Of a stretch of 64,000 nucleotides of DNA, positions 9,014 through 18,296 are shown in pieces. Location: NCBI GenBank assembly GCA_903828955.1, contig CAIKOA010000006.1, positions 1 to 64,000 on the forward strand, given 5' to 3'. Made by a program: the position numbers and the translations under genes. The DNA comes from an uncultured Microcaldota archaeon (lineage in GTDB: Archaea; Micrarchaeota; Micrarchaeia; Anstonellales; Bilamarchaeaceae). Within the stretch, counting starts at the first letter, position 1. The number at the start of each line of letters is the position of its first letter. The notes beneath the pieces are model-generated. The model had not been told where the DNA came from, made no database searches, and saw only the letters and a program-made list of their open reading frames with translations.

Positions 9014-9718
9014 CTATGCCCTTTTTGGGATATCTTTCAAAGACGGAAGGTCCAGCATTGCAACCTTTCCGCTGGGCCGCAATAAAATGGACATCTCAGG
9101 TTCCCCCTCACCAAGGCCCGTGCCTTCAGGGAAGTGCACCACGAACTCAATTCCGGCTTCTTTGAGAATTGGGGATAATTCTTTATTCAATTCCCGGACA
9201 AGGCCATTATTGAAACTAACCGCTCCCTTTTCATCGAATCCCACAAGCAGGGGGCTCACCCTTACATTTTCTGCCCCTATCTCGTCCGCCATGCGCTTTA
9301 TTGTTTTCGCAGTCTTATTCAGGTCCTCTATGGCTCTGCTTACTACTTTTGCAATTTGCCCCCTCAATTTGTCCCTGTCCAAAATAGTCTCGTCTCCTTC
9401 ATCTGCTTTTGCTTTAAGGGTTTTTTGGCCAAGGTCAATGCTCTTCAATTGCGCAAATGGATAGTTATCTTTAAGCTCTGCCATAAAAGCATCTTGGGCT
9501 TTTTTGAATGCCTTCCTGTCATTTCCAGCTTCTAAAAGTTTTGTCTGGTAATCGCTTTCCATTGCTGCGAGATCGCTCTTAGGCCCGCAATACTTCTCCA
9601 TTAATCTATCTGTGATAGCGGATACCATGCCCGCCCGCTCTCCTTCTTTTGTGGAAGGCGTAGGAACTACCCTTGCAACTCCCGTTTCTTCCTTCACTTT
9701 AGTAGCCGTTGCGCCCAT
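9014..9718 (-). CDS. Hypothetical protein, predicted coiled coil
   Basis: 234 residues from the ATG at 9718. A GTG two codons earlier is less likely because the GGAGG is only 3 nt from it but 9 nt from the ATG. Mostly charged helices, with a segment near residues 110-145 (RDKLRGQIAKVVSRAIEDLNKTAKTI...) and a C-terminal beta-rich part (EFVVHFPEGTGLGEGEPEMSILLRP). No signal peptide, no membrane segment, no family recognised. Same strand as the helicase with a 13-bp gap, so possibly cotranscribed. Confidence 0.7.
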   Translation of the reverse strand: MGATATKVKEETGVARVVPTPSTKEGERAGMVSAITDRLMEKYCGPKSDLAAMESDYQTKLLEAGNDRKAFKKAQDAFMAELKDNYPFAQLKSIDLGQKTLKAKADEGDETILDRDKLRGQIAKVVSRAIEDLNKTAKTIKRMADEIGAENVRVSPLLVGFDEKGAVSFNNGLVRELNKELSPILKEAGIEFVVHFPEGTGLGEGEPEMSILLRPSGKVAMLDLPSLKDIPKRA

Positions 9719-9764
9719 AATCACAATCCTCCTTCTTTTCTAACTCTAATTATGCCACAACTAA

Positions 9765-9777
9765 TTTATAAATATTA
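9765..9777 (+). promoter_or_regulatory. TATA box of exported-protein operon
   Basis: tttataaatatta centred about 25 nt before the ATG at 9796. This predicts transcription starting at or next to the start codon, i.e. a leaderless or nearly leaderless mRNA. Confidence 0.6.
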
Positions 9778-9795
9778 TAGGGATTAATTCCCTTT

Positions 9796-11357
9796 ATGAG
9801 GAAACTCCTGCTAGTGCTCCTCCTACTAGCTTCCTTGTCGCATTCAGAGATCTACGTGAGCGAAGGAGGCAACGTAAGCGCCCTAAGCATTAATGGCACA
9901 GAAAGGACAATCTACTGGGCAGGAATAACCGGCTGGATGAACGCAGCCGCCCCCTTCAATCCAAACTACCCAATTGGCTATGAATCCATCGGGGTTTCAG
10001 ACATTAATTCAACTTATGCAAACGGCACCTGGTACGGGCTCCCGATGATAGTCACCAGATTGGGTTTCAAGCCCGAACTAAGCGACATCCGCCCGCCCAC
10101 CCTCGCGGACATCTCCACTGGAGGAATGTTTGATAATTTCACAAAGTTCTACGGCCTCGATTTCCTAAACTTCACAGACAGCCCCCTCTTCACTTTCCTG
10201 GGCGCCCTCAGCGCAACCTGCCAGCTAGGCAACCAGAACTTTAGTTGCGCCCAAATAACCCTCACAGGCCCGACCCCGCTCTGGCTCCTTGTCTACGACA
10301 ACGGAACCCACCAGGAGCCCATCTTCATAGCAAACGTAACCAACACAACGGGCTACAACGGCACCACATTCGCTTTCCAGTACATGGTCCCTGTGCAGGA
10401 CAACTATTTCTTCTACATTTACCCGGAGGAATGCAACATAACTGTGTTTATAGACGGCACCAAGACCACCACCTACCCGAAGACCGGGGTTCCCTACGAT
10501 GTTGAGTTCCTTGTCACTTACAACGATTCCCTAATCCCCATCCCCCACGCATTGGTCCGCGTTACCGAGAACAATGGAAGAACCCTCCTCTATCCAAACC
10601 TTTATGCAGGAAGAAATTACTCCGGAATGGGCTACATGTTCACAAACCCCTCCGGAAATGCGGCCTTTGCCCTTTCCCCGACCCGCTACAACATTCCGGA
10701 TTCCTACGATTACGAAGTATACGCAGAAGTAATTTATCCCGCCTACTGCAGAACGAATATGTCCCTCACGAACTATCATTACCTTGAACCCACCTACCGC
10801 TCCTCGCTTGTAAACCCAAGCTACGGCAGCCAGGTAAAAACTTCAGTCCAGAACATGAACTCGATTGCAAGCACCGCTTCCAAATGGATAACCGCCGGAA
10901 AGGCAAGGGACGCAACCTTCACAGTAAGAACCGATGGAACCGTTGTGGGGTTCTTCCAACCCTTAAAGTGGGCGCCCCGAACGTCTTCAATGTCACAATC
11001 CTTGATTCAGGAAATCCAGTAAATGGAAACATAACCGTCCAGGAACTCAATGGACTGATAATCTACGTTCCGGCGCAACCCGAAAAAGAGCTCTACAACA
11101 ACACGGGCCCCCTCCCAAGCAACGAAACCTTCATGCTGATGCCGACCCGCTATAACAACAACGCAAACCTCACCTTCCTCATGTATTACAATGATACTAA
11201 TTTCGCAAACCTCACATTCACAATTGACTCAGTTCTCGAGGACCCCCAGCCCTCGGAAATGACGATGGACAATCCTACAAATGCTTTAATAGGTTCTGCT
11301 CTACAGAACATAAACCAGGTCCTTTCCAACATCGGAAAGTCAATATCCACGGTGTAA
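9796..11357 (+). CDS. Exported protein, frameshifted (about 520 residues if read through)
   Basis: Frame 1 opens with a signal peptide (MRKLLLVLLLLASLSHS) and runs to a stop at 11020-11022. Homologous sequence continues in the -1 frame to 11357. The switch fits best near 10965-10968, where a -1 slip on A AAG changes FFQPLK-W into FFQPLK-VGAPNVFNVTI. The mature part is rich in N-glycosylation sequons and has two copies of a beta-type domain with IDG/TDG ... G(V/A)P, around 10432 and 10909; a third copy is in the next gene. Start of a three-gene operon of exported proteins; stop of one and start of the next touch. Pseudogene, programmed shift and sequencing error are all possible. Confidence 0.72.
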
Positions 11358-13054
11358 TGATGAAAAAAGAAATGTTCTTTATCGTGTTGTGCCTTTCCCT
11401 CGTTTTCGCAGCGACCGGAAGAATAACCGACACGACCGGAACAACCCAGAACGTGCTGGACTCCTCCGCATACAGGGTGTATGTGGACACATTCGGCGCA
11501 AACCCTGACTTCGGCTTAGAGCTCTGCAACGCGGGCCAGAAGTATGCCGCAGCAACATACCTTGCAAACATAAGCGGAACGCTTTCTTACCTCACAATAA
11601 GCAAGGACCTCACCACCGGGTCCACGAATACGCTTGTATACACCTCAAACGGCGCAGGCCCGTGCTACACAACGCCAATCGACAAGTTCGCATTTTCCCA
11701 ATTCAGGGATTTCACAAGAACCCCGATCGTTTTCTCATCCGCATTCCCCGGGAGAATCCACGCCCTCTATTCAAGCAGCGCAGACGGCTCATCCCCAAGC
11801 GCGGCATTCCTCAATTACTCCAGCGGATGGCTGAGGGGCTCCTTCGCAACAACCCGCACCTTTTCACAGGCAACCGGAAAAGTCAGCGCAAACGTAAACA
11901 CAATCACCTTTGAAACGGATTTCGGGAGCATCACCAAGAACCCCAATGATCCGCAATGGGGCCTGAATTCTTCCACCGGGAGAAGCCTCTTCATCGCCCT
12001 CTGCTCTGATGATTACGGAGGAGCCTGCTCAGACGCAAAAATCATAAACTCTTCAGCCCAGCTCCCCACGGATCTCGGCATGGGTGGGGTCACCATCAAC
12101 GACCAGCACGCCTACAACCGCTTCGTGGTTGTTGACGGCCTTGGCGACCCAATCTGCGTGGGCGCGGACCTGGCCCCAGGGATTTCCGCAAATCCAAGCG
12201 CAATCAGCAACAACGAAAGCAGCAACATCACAATCACCGCAACCAACAACGGAAATGTAAACATCACAACTGATTTCAACATCACTTTGAACATTACAGG
12301 CCCCGGCGGCTATTTCCGCACCACTTCCTGGCTGGTTACAACCGACCTTGCCCCGGGCAGCTCCGTGAGCCGCTCCTACCTCTGGAACCACACGGGCTTA
12401 AGCGGCACCTACACCTTCACCACAAACGTAGATGCGAACAACAACATCGTCGAATGCAACGAGAACGACATCGCATCCACAACCGTGCTCGTTTCCCCCG
12501 CCTTCTACCTCCACGTTTGGATAGATGGGAACTATACGAATGTCTTCCCGGTATGGGGAAGGCCCTACAACATCACCCTCTACATAAACGACTCGGACGG
12601 AAACCCGGTTTCCAATGCCCGCTATATGCTCACCGAAACGAACGGCCTCAACCCCTTCACCCCCACCCAGGTCTGGAACAACTCCGGGCTTGAACGCGGC
12701 CTCGTAAGCTCTTCAGTTGGCCGCATCCAGGGAAACGGGACCGGCTATGTCCAGTTCACGATGGTCCCAACCTGCAACAAACTCTTTACCGATTTCTCCT
12801 ATCTCGGAGTTGACACCTATGTAGGAAACTACTCCATAATCGTGAATGGCTACACCGCTGGCGGAAGCCCGATTGCCTTCTCATACAATGGCACAAAAAC
12901 CCCGGACTATCCGCTCCTCATAGGAAACTGGACATGCGCAGACCCGGGCTGGGTGAACAACAAGGAAATCATCAACAAGAACCAGTATGTGCTTCACGTC
13001 TACGACTGGCTGTATGAGGTTTACTCTATCACCAAGAAGCTGGTGGTTCCGTAG
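11357..13054 (+). CDS. Exported protein with CARDB-like and shared beta domain
   Basis: 565 residues, signal peptide MMKKEMFFIVLCLSLVFA. Beta-rich, sequon-rich. A CARDB/adhesion-type domain lies around 275-380 (ANPSAISNNESSNITITATNNGNVN ... VDANNNIVECNEND). It is followed by a domain starting FYLHVWIDGNYTNVFPVWGRPYNITLYI that matches the repeat in the preceding gene. No C-terminal membrane anchor. Starts within a base of the upstream stop and ends immediately before the next ATG. Likely cell-surface; function unknown. Confidence 0.85.
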   Translation: MMKKEMFFIVLCLSLVFAATGRITDTTGTTQNVLDSSAYRVYVDTFGANPDFGLELCNAGQKYAAATYLANISGTLSYLTISKDLTTGSTNTLVYTSNGAGPCYTTPIDKFAFSQFRDFTRTPIVFSSAFPGRIHALYSSSADGSSPSAAFLNYSSGWLRGSFATTRTFSQATGKVSANVNTITFETDFGSITKNPNDPQWGLNSSTGRSLFIALCSDDYGGACSDAKIINSSAQLPTDLGMGGVTINDQHAYNRFVVVDGLGDPICVGADLAPGISANPSAISNNESSNITITATNNGNVNITTDFNITLNITGPGGYFRTTSWLVTTDLAPGSSVSRSYLWNHTGLSGTYTFTTNVDANNNIVECNENDIASTTVLVSPAFYLHVWIDGNYTNVFPVWGRPYNITLYINDSDGNPVSNARYMLTETNGLNPFTPTQVWNNSGLERGLVSSSVGRIQGNGTGYVQFTMVPTCNKLFTDFSYLGVDTYVGNYSIIVNGYTAGGSPIAFSYNGTKTPDYPLLIGNWTCADPGWVNNKEIINKNQYVLHVYDWLYEVYSITKKLVVP

Positions 13055-15133
13055 ATGAAGCGCGCACTCTTTCTTTTCCTGATTATTTTTTCCCTTTCCT
13101 TTGCCCAATTCTACCAGTTCTACATCGTGAAGGCGAGCGACCACACCACGATGAACCTTATTTACGATAACAATTCCACTTCTTACAAGGACAACTCCAT
13201 TGAAAACCCGGATGCGCAGCTCAGGATTTGCGCATTGAGTTCAGCCGAACTCCAGAACAAATGGGTTTCCCTTGCTTATGCAGACGGGATGAATCCAGGG
13301 GATTATATCGAGATAACTCATTTCCCAATCCAGATAACCCGCGTCCCCCCTAACAATTGCGTCTACCTCCCCCTTGAGATCTCAAGCTTCAAGGCATGGT
13401 ATCCCTCCATCCCCTTCCTCTTCATATCTAACACCACCGACCTTTCCACTGCAGAGCGGATAAAATTCCCCCCAATCTGGGGCTGGCTCAAGGGAAATTA
13501 CACAGTTGTTTCCGCCAAGACCGGGAACAACGTAAACATAACAGTTACCCGGGCAGTCGATGAAAATAACATAACAATAATCCCGGATGTCAATTTCCTC
13601 GTAGTCGGCCTGATGCAGGAAGGAATCCTTCTGACAACCGATACCGCAATTACTTCAATAGGCGACCCGGTGGTTCTTTCCCTGGGCTCCTATAGCGGCA
13701 ATTATACAATTCACGTAAACGGAATCGGCCCCGGCCAGTTTGGGCCCAATGTAACGATAATAACGCCCCAGCCAATCACTTACAATACAAACATGGTTCC
13801 ATTCACCTATTCAATACTAAGTTATTACCCCCTTGATTCCTGCTGGTATGTTCTCGATGGCAAGAGGGTTGACATGCCCGATTGCACAATTTCCTATATA
13901 CTGCGTTTGCAAAACGGCACCCACACGCTTGTGCTCTATGCAAATGACACCGCGGGGCAGAACGGCTCGGATTCCGTAAAATTCAAGGTGGGGATTGTTA
14001 CGCCGCCTTATTACCCAGGAGGCCCGGGAGGCCCCCATGTGCCACAGCCCACCCCCGAAGTGCCCCCGGTCATCCCTCCGGCATACGACTATTTCACGAT
14101 AAGCCCAGAAGACATCCACATAACAATTGATTACCCGAGCTCAGGTGAATCCTCATTTTTCCTTTATTCAAAATACAAAATGGTCGACATCCAATGCACG
14201 GTGAAAGGGGACTTCGCGCAATATTCCACGGTGGACCTTGTTTCCAACGAGGTTGGCGAAGGCGGAACGATAGACGGCACAGTTACCGTGGAAATCCCCC
14301 CGGAAATCCTTATCGATTACAAAGGGAGCAAGGAGGGCCTTCTCCAATGCATCGGGAGGAGCACGATGAACTCCAGCCTCTTCCTTTCCACTTCAGCAAA
14401 CGTATACCTGGAAATAAACGAACCACTCATAACCGTTGAAAACATAACCGTGGAGCTCTACCCGGGCCAAACGGTAAACACAACGATCCTTCTCAACAAC
14501 ACCGGCCAGGGAAACGCATCCACTTATGCGTTTGACGCGCAATTCGAAGGCAAAGAATCCGGCCTCATAACGATAACCCAGCTTCCCGGGATGATAGGCC
14601 ACGGGCAGGAAGGGATTCTCCCGATTTCCATTTTTGTAGCGCCCGGATTCCCAACCGGAGAATACACAATCCCCATCGTGATCTATGAAAACGGAAAGCT
14701 AATTGGAAGCGGCAACATCAAAATAAAGGTAAAGGAAGGCCTCTACCTCCCGCTTGGGGTCTGCGCCTTCCCAGTGCTCACCAGCTTCTACATATTTTAT
14801 GATACGGTGCCCATGTGGGTATTCCTCATAATTCTTCTGATCGCAAATTACGCGCTCCTGGAATGGAGGAAGAGGCACATCTGGCAGAGAAGGCTTCTCA
14901 TGGCCTCCCTCCCAACCCTGCTTTCATTGCCCGGAATCTGGCTGTTCGCGCCCTGCTTTATGATGAACCTTGCCCTTGCGCAGTTCATCTCCACTTTCCT
15001 CTGGAAGCTCCTGCATGAAAAAGAAAGGGAAGAACTCTATTCAGGAAGGAGACAGAAGAGGAAGCCTTACCGCAGCGAAGAAAAAGCAGAGGAAGGGAAG
15101 GACCGCAAAATGGCAAAAGAAGAGGAGAAATAG
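13055..15133 (+). CDS. Membrane-anchored exported protein, third gene of surface operon
   Basis: 692 residues: signal peptide (MKRALFLFLIIFSLSFA), a large sequon-rich ectodomain, a Pro/Gly linker (PPYYPGGPGGPHVPQPTPEVPP, near 310-335), a second beta-rich half with an NEW-type COG1470-like domain (VELYPGQTVNTTILLNNTGQGNAS...), then two or three hydrophobic segments near 575-660 and a highly charged cytoplasmic tail. The ATG directly follows the upstream TAG. Could anchor the two secreted proteins of the operon to the membrane (inference). Confidence 0.85.
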   Translation: MKRALFLFLIIFSLSFAQFYQFYIVKASDHTTMNLIYDNNSTSYKDNSIENPDAQLRICALSSAELQNKWVSLAYADGMNPGDYIEITHFPIQITRVPPNNCVYLPLEISSFKAWYPSIPFLFISNTTDLSTAERIKFPPIWGWLKGNYTVVSAKTGNNVNITVTRAVDENNITIIPDVNFLVVGLMQEGILLTTDTAITSIGDPVVLSLGSYSGNYTIHVNGIGPGQFGPNVTIITPQPITYNTNMVPFTYSILSYYPLDSCWYVLDGKRVDMPDCTISYILRLQNGTHTLVLYANDTAGQNGSDSVKFKVGIVTPPYYPGGPGGPHVPQPTPEVPPVIPPAYDYFTISPEDIHITIDYPSSGESSFFLYSKYKMVDIQCTVKGDFAQYSTVDLVSNEVGEGGTIDGTVTVEIPPEILIDYKGSKEGLLQCIGRSTMNSSLFLSTSANVYLEINEPLITVENITVELYPGQTVNTTILLNNTGQGNASTYAFDAQFEGKESGLITITQLPGMIGHGQEGILPISIFVAPGFPTGEYTIPIVIYENGKLIGSGNIKIKVKEGLYLPLGVCAFPVLTSFYIFYDTVPMWVFLIILLIANYALLEWRKRHIWQRRLLMASLPTLLSLPGIWLFAPCFMMNLALAQFISTFLWKLLHEKEREELYSGRRQKRKPYRSEEKAEEGKDRKMAKEEEK

Positions 15134-15155
15134 GAAGTGTAATTATCCAAGGCAC

Positions 15156-16067
15156 CTATTCTTTAGTAAGTATTCTCGCCCCAGTTTCTTCCACAACAAT
15201 CGTATGTTCAGCCTGGGAAACAAGCCCCCCGCCCATCTCTTTAAGCACCGGGTATGCCTTAAGCACCTGCATTCTCAGCATTTCCTTTAGAGCATTCTTG
15301 AGCAAGAGGCGCGATTTGAAATCCTGTGCAAGCCACCTTTCCGCAAACGGGAGCAGTCCATACCTATCTATTACATTCTGGAGTATTTTCCTGGATTCCC
15401 TGAGCCTGAGCGCCCCAGGCATATATAGGCTGAATATCTCCACCTGGTCAGAATCCGAAACAAACCCCTTTCCATTTGTTGCGAAAGGCTCAATCGCATA
15501 AATCTCCCCGACCTGGAATTGGTATGGGTCCTCGCTTTTCACGCAGGGCACATCTATCCCCGTATGCAGCATCCCCGTGCTTATCCTGTGCCCGGTAAGG
15601 TTTGCAACCGGCCTATACCCATATCCTTTGATGGTATCCTCAATAACCCCACCAATGCTGCCCACGGTAACTCCCGGCTTTATCGCGGCAATTGCAGCTT
15701 CCAGCGCCTTTTCCGAGGCCTCAACAAGCGTTGCGTAATTTCCGCTCAAATCCACAGTATATGCAGTATCCGCAATCGCCCCGTTCCTCTCAACCCCCAA
15801 ATCAACCTTTACAATATCCTTTTCCCCAAGCAGGGTCTTGTCCCCCGCTTCCGGGGTATAGTGCGCAGCAATATCATTTACGGAAACGTTCGTTGGGAAT
15901 GCGGGGTCGCATCCCTGCTCCCTAACCATTCCTTCGATGGTTTCCGCAATGTCCAGCAACCCCTCGCCCACGTTCACAAGCTGCCTGCTCTCCTCCCTTA
16001 TTTTTGCAGCTATCCTCCCCACCTCGGCGAACTCTTCGATGGTTGCTTCTGCCGGCATTTCTTCCAT
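15156..16067 (-). CDS. map: Methionine aminopeptidase type II
   Basis: 303 residues from the ATG at 16067; a TTG two codons upstream is less likely. Pita-bread fold motifs: FPTNVSVNDIAAHYTP, VDLGVERNGAIADTAYTV (metal Asp), NLTGHRISTGMLHTG (metal His), YAIEPFAT (metal Glu) and the C-terminal AEHTIVVEE. The ~60-residue insertion typical of type II is present. A tttaaa TATA-like box at 16087-16097 about 25 nt upstream implies a leaderless mRNA. Removes initiator methionine from nascent proteins. Confidence 0.95.
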   Translation of the reverse strand: MEEMPAEATIEEFAEVGRIAAKIREESRQLVNVGEGLLDIAETIEGMVREQGCDPAFPTNVSVNDIAAHYTPEAGDKTLLGEKDIVKVDLGVERNGAIADTAYTVDLSGNYATLVEASEKALEAAIAAIKPGVTVGSIGGVIEDTIKGYGYRPVANLTGHRISTGMLHTGIDVPCVKSEDPYQFQVGEIYAIEPFATNGKGFVSDSDQVEIFSLYMPGALRLRESRKILQNVIDRYGLLPFAERWLAQDFKSRLLLKNALKEMLRMQVLKAYPVLKEMGGGLVSQAEHTIVVEETGARILTKE

Positions 16068-16121
16068 ACGCAAAGATTAGCCAAAACCCTTTAAATTCCC
16101 TTTCGCCCCTCTGCCGGTAGC

Positions 16122-16130
16122 ATTTATATC
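16122..16130 (+). promoter_or_regulatory. TATA box, leaderless start predicted
   Basis: atttatatc centred about 27 nt before the ATG at 16153, in the short divergent spacer shared with map. Confidence 0.55.
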
Positions 16131-16152
16131 CTTTTCTTGCGAAACGCAACCC

Positions 16153-17907
16153 ATGGGGAGGTATTCAGTATTACTAGGGTTATTGGTACTCATATGCTCT
16201 TTTTCCAGTGCATACATCGTGGTGAATTCCCTTGATTACAAGGACGTCGCCTCAGCCGCATTCTACGCAAACCTGAAAGGCGAGGAGATCTACTATATCA
16301 CCCCATCCACAGATTTGCACACGGCCGTATTGAAAGTGGGCCCAAGGACGCTGGAACTTTTCGAATCCGGCCCCACCCCGGTTGTTTCAGGCTACCAGAA
16401 CGCCCTTGAATCAAATGGATGCACGGTAACAAAAACGATCTCCCAGGACCCCTTTGCATTCAACCTTGAACTTGCAGGCAAATCGGGCGCCTCTTCCTAC
16501 ATAATCATGGACCCCGCATACTCCTACAACACAGTTTCCCTTTTTGCCTACGCAAAATCCGCAAAGGCATATGTCCTCTTTGCGGACAAGGCCCACGCTG
16601 ATTCGGTCTCCGCTTTCCTTTCCTCCAAATCCGCAAGCGGGATTATCGTTTTCGGAATGGTGGACCAGGCAGTGAAGGATTCGCTCGTCTCAAAGAATAT
16701 AAAGTTCGACCAGATAGACAATGGAGACAAATACCTTGACAATGTCGAAATCCTCAATAGATACTATTCCAAATTTGATTCCCAAAAGCAAATCCTGATG
16801 GCAGACGGCGCTTTCTACGACCCGGCAATAACCCTCGGCCAGCAGCCAACAATGCTCGTTTCCAACACCGTCCCCAAGGAAACCAAGGATTTCCTTTCCG
16901 GGCAGGTTCGAGACGGAAAAATCAAGGTCGCAGTTTTGATTAAGCCTGATTACACCGGAATGGCCTATGATTTGATGAAGTCAATCAATTCCGAATACAC
17001 AGAAAAGAAATTCTCGGTTTTCGTAAAGATGGGGCAGGCTTCCGCAAAACAGGAAACCCCGGGCGCCCTGGACGTCTATGCGCTTCCCCCGATAGTCCTG
17101 AACGTGGGCTTCATAGGGGTCCAATACAACACTGCAACAAAGCAGCTTGAACTCATACTTGAAAACAAGGGGTCCATTTCCACTTACACAACCTCCTCCA
17201 TAAAAGTTTATTCGAATGGGGAAATAATCGCAACCGTAGGGGACAAGGAAGCCCAGATACTCCAGAAAGGGCAAAAGCAGGGCTTCTCCTACCCGCTCAC
17301 ACTCTCAAACCCGGGCAACCTCTCCGCAAATGTCACCACTTACTACAGTTCTTCCAAACTTGCCTATGAAAAAGGCTTCAATGTATTCGTAACCCTTGGA
17401 AAAGTCGATTTCACCGATGGCTCAAAAATGGAAATAACAAAGGCAACCTACGACCAGGGCGCAGACAAGGTTTCCATTAAAGTAACCAACACCGGAAACC
17501 AGGACGTCTATTTCCGCGCAGGCGTAAACTACACAAGCGATGCGGGAAGCTCTTCAATGGACAACCCCGAAGTAAAGGTGCTCCCCTCGGGCCAATCCAC
17601 GGTAATGCAGATTTCCGGCCTCCTCATCGAAGCGAAAGAGATTCCTTCCCTGCAAATGAAGGCAATAGCCGCATACGGAGGCAGGGAATCCTTCCTTGTA
17701 AACCAGGCAGTCGCTCCGGTTGAAATCGTTTCAGGCCCGGACTGGCTCCTGATAGCCCTTGGAGTGATTATACTATTGATACTCCTGCTGATCATTTACT
17801 GGTTCTTCATCAGGAAGAAAGGGCCCAGGCCAACCCCGGTCGCAGCGGCTCCGCCTTCGGCTCCTCCAGAAACAGCCAAGCCGGCCCGCGCAGGCAGGAA
17901 AAAATAA
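16153..17907 (+). CDS. Membrane-anchored exported protein
   Basis: 584 residues. Signal peptide MGRYSVLLGLLVLICSFSSA, then an alpha/beta region about 20-240 (repeated AYVLFADKAHADSVSAFLSS-type and GIIVFGMVDQAV segments) that looks like the repeated cell-wall-binding/putative S-layer folds, then beta sandwiches (LELILENKGSISTYTTSSIKVY; VSIKVTNTGNQDVYF). A C-terminal membrane helix (DWLLIALGVIILLILLLIIYWFF, ~535-558) precedes a basic Pro/Ala tail. Topology: large extracellular part, short cytoplasmic tail. Family not identified. Confidence 0.85.
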   Translation: MGRYSVLLGLLVLICSFSSAYIVVNSLDYKDVASAAFYANLKGEEIYYITPSTDLHTAVLKVGPRTLELFESGPTPVVSGYQNALESNGCTVTKTISQDPFAFNLELAGKSGASSYIIMDPAYSYNTVSLFAYAKSAKAYVLFADKAHADSVSAFLSSKSASGIIVFGMVDQAVKDSLVSKNIKFDQIDNGDKYLDNVEILNRYYSKFDSQKQILMADGAFYDPAITLGQQPTMLVSNTVPKETKDFLSGQVRDGKIKVAVLIKPDYTGMAYDLMKSINSEYTEKKFSVFVKMGQASAKQETPGALDVYALPPIVLNVGFIGVQYNTATKQLELILENKGSISTYTTSSIKVYSNGEIIATVGDKEAQILQKGQKQGFSYPLTLSNPGNLSANVTTYYSSSKLAYEKGFNVFVTLGKVDFTDGSKMEITKATYDQGADKVSIKVTNTGNQDVYFRAGVNYTSDAGSSSMDNPEVKVLPSGQSTVMQISGLLIEAKEIPSLQMKAIAAYGGRESFLVNQAVAPVEIVSGPDWLLIALGVIILLILLLIIYWFFIRKKGPRPTPVAAAPPSAPPETAKPARAGRKK

Positions 17908-18095
17908 TCGGCAGGCGGGGGAAGGTCCCCCTCCTCCCGTTAACCAACCCCCCGCGATATTCCCACATCCTTAGATAACTTTGCAACTCTTCGCGCTTTC
18001 CCTTAAGGAACAGTGGCGTAAGGAGACGGACAAAGAGCCGCAAAAATATAAGAAAAAGTAATATCTGATGCTGTTTTTTCTTTGGGTGAACCGCA

Positions 18096-18121
18096 CCTTT
18101 CTTTTTTACAAAAAAGAAAGG
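18096..18121 (-). terminator. Perfect 12-bp inverted repeat downstream of tRNA-Arg
   Basis: Arms cctttctttttt and aaaaaagaaagg (18096-18107, 18110-18121) with a 2-nt centre, six nt beyond the 3' end of tRNA-Arg. In the tRNA sense the first arm is T-rich, as expected for an archaeal terminator; stem formation may be incidental. The rest of the 17908-18126 spacer shows only a ggggga/tccccc hairpin at 17917-17931 after the upstream gene. Confidence 0.5.
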
Positions 18122-18126
18122 GGAGA

Positions 18127-18225
18127 CGGGCCCGACGGGATTTGAACCCATACTCCGAGGTTTCCCCTGCAATCAGGAGAAGGCATTCGAAGCCTCGTCG
18201 GCTATCCAGGTTACCAAACGGGCCC
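18127..18225 (-). tRNA. tRNA-Arg(TCG) with 25-nt intron
   Basis: Acceptor GGGCCCG/CGGGCCC with G73. D stem TGGT/GCCG, A14, G18G19, A21. Anticodon stem CGAGG/CCTCG (five perfect pairs), variable GAGT, T arm ATGGG-TTCAAAT-CCCGT. The 5' exon ends in loop CTTCGA and the 3' exon begins with A38, giving loop C-T-TCG-A-A and anticodon TCG (Arg). Exon 1 is 18225-18187, exon 2 is 18161-18127; the mature tRNA is 74 nt. An alternative fold as a type II tRNA-Ser(CGA) uses a weaker anticodon stem and an oversized variable arm, and was rejected. Confidence 0.85.
18162..18186 (-). other. tRNA-Arg intron (bulge-helix-bulge, position 37/38)
   Basis: 25 nt. In the pre-tRNA, CTTC after the anticodon stem pairs with GGGG (two G-U) to make the 4-bp central helix. 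It is flanked by 3-nt bulges GAA and AAA, with TGC/GCA closing the intron loop. Cutting between the second and third bulge nucleotides gives a normal 7-nt anticodon loop. This is the canonical substrate of the archaeal tRNA splicing endonuclease. Confidence 0.8.
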
Positions 18226-18296
18226 ATTTGCTAGGTATTCCCAGCATAAGTTTATTTATGGCTTCCACTACGCGGAAATAAAACAAAAAATAAAAA

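Noticed and set aside
10920-11000. BHB intron as cause of the frameshift in the exported protein
   Set aside because: A GGGTT/AACCC hairpin exists, but no pair of opposing bulges with a 4-bp helix is found, and a 20-nt removal would delete too much of the domain compared with its paralogs.
18127-18225. tRNA-Ser(CGA) with a long variable arm
   Set aside because: It needs a weaker anticodon stem with a terminal G-T pair and a ~27-nt variable arm. The Arg(TCG)-plus-intron fold gives five perfect stem pairs, normal D-arm bases and exact BHB bulges.
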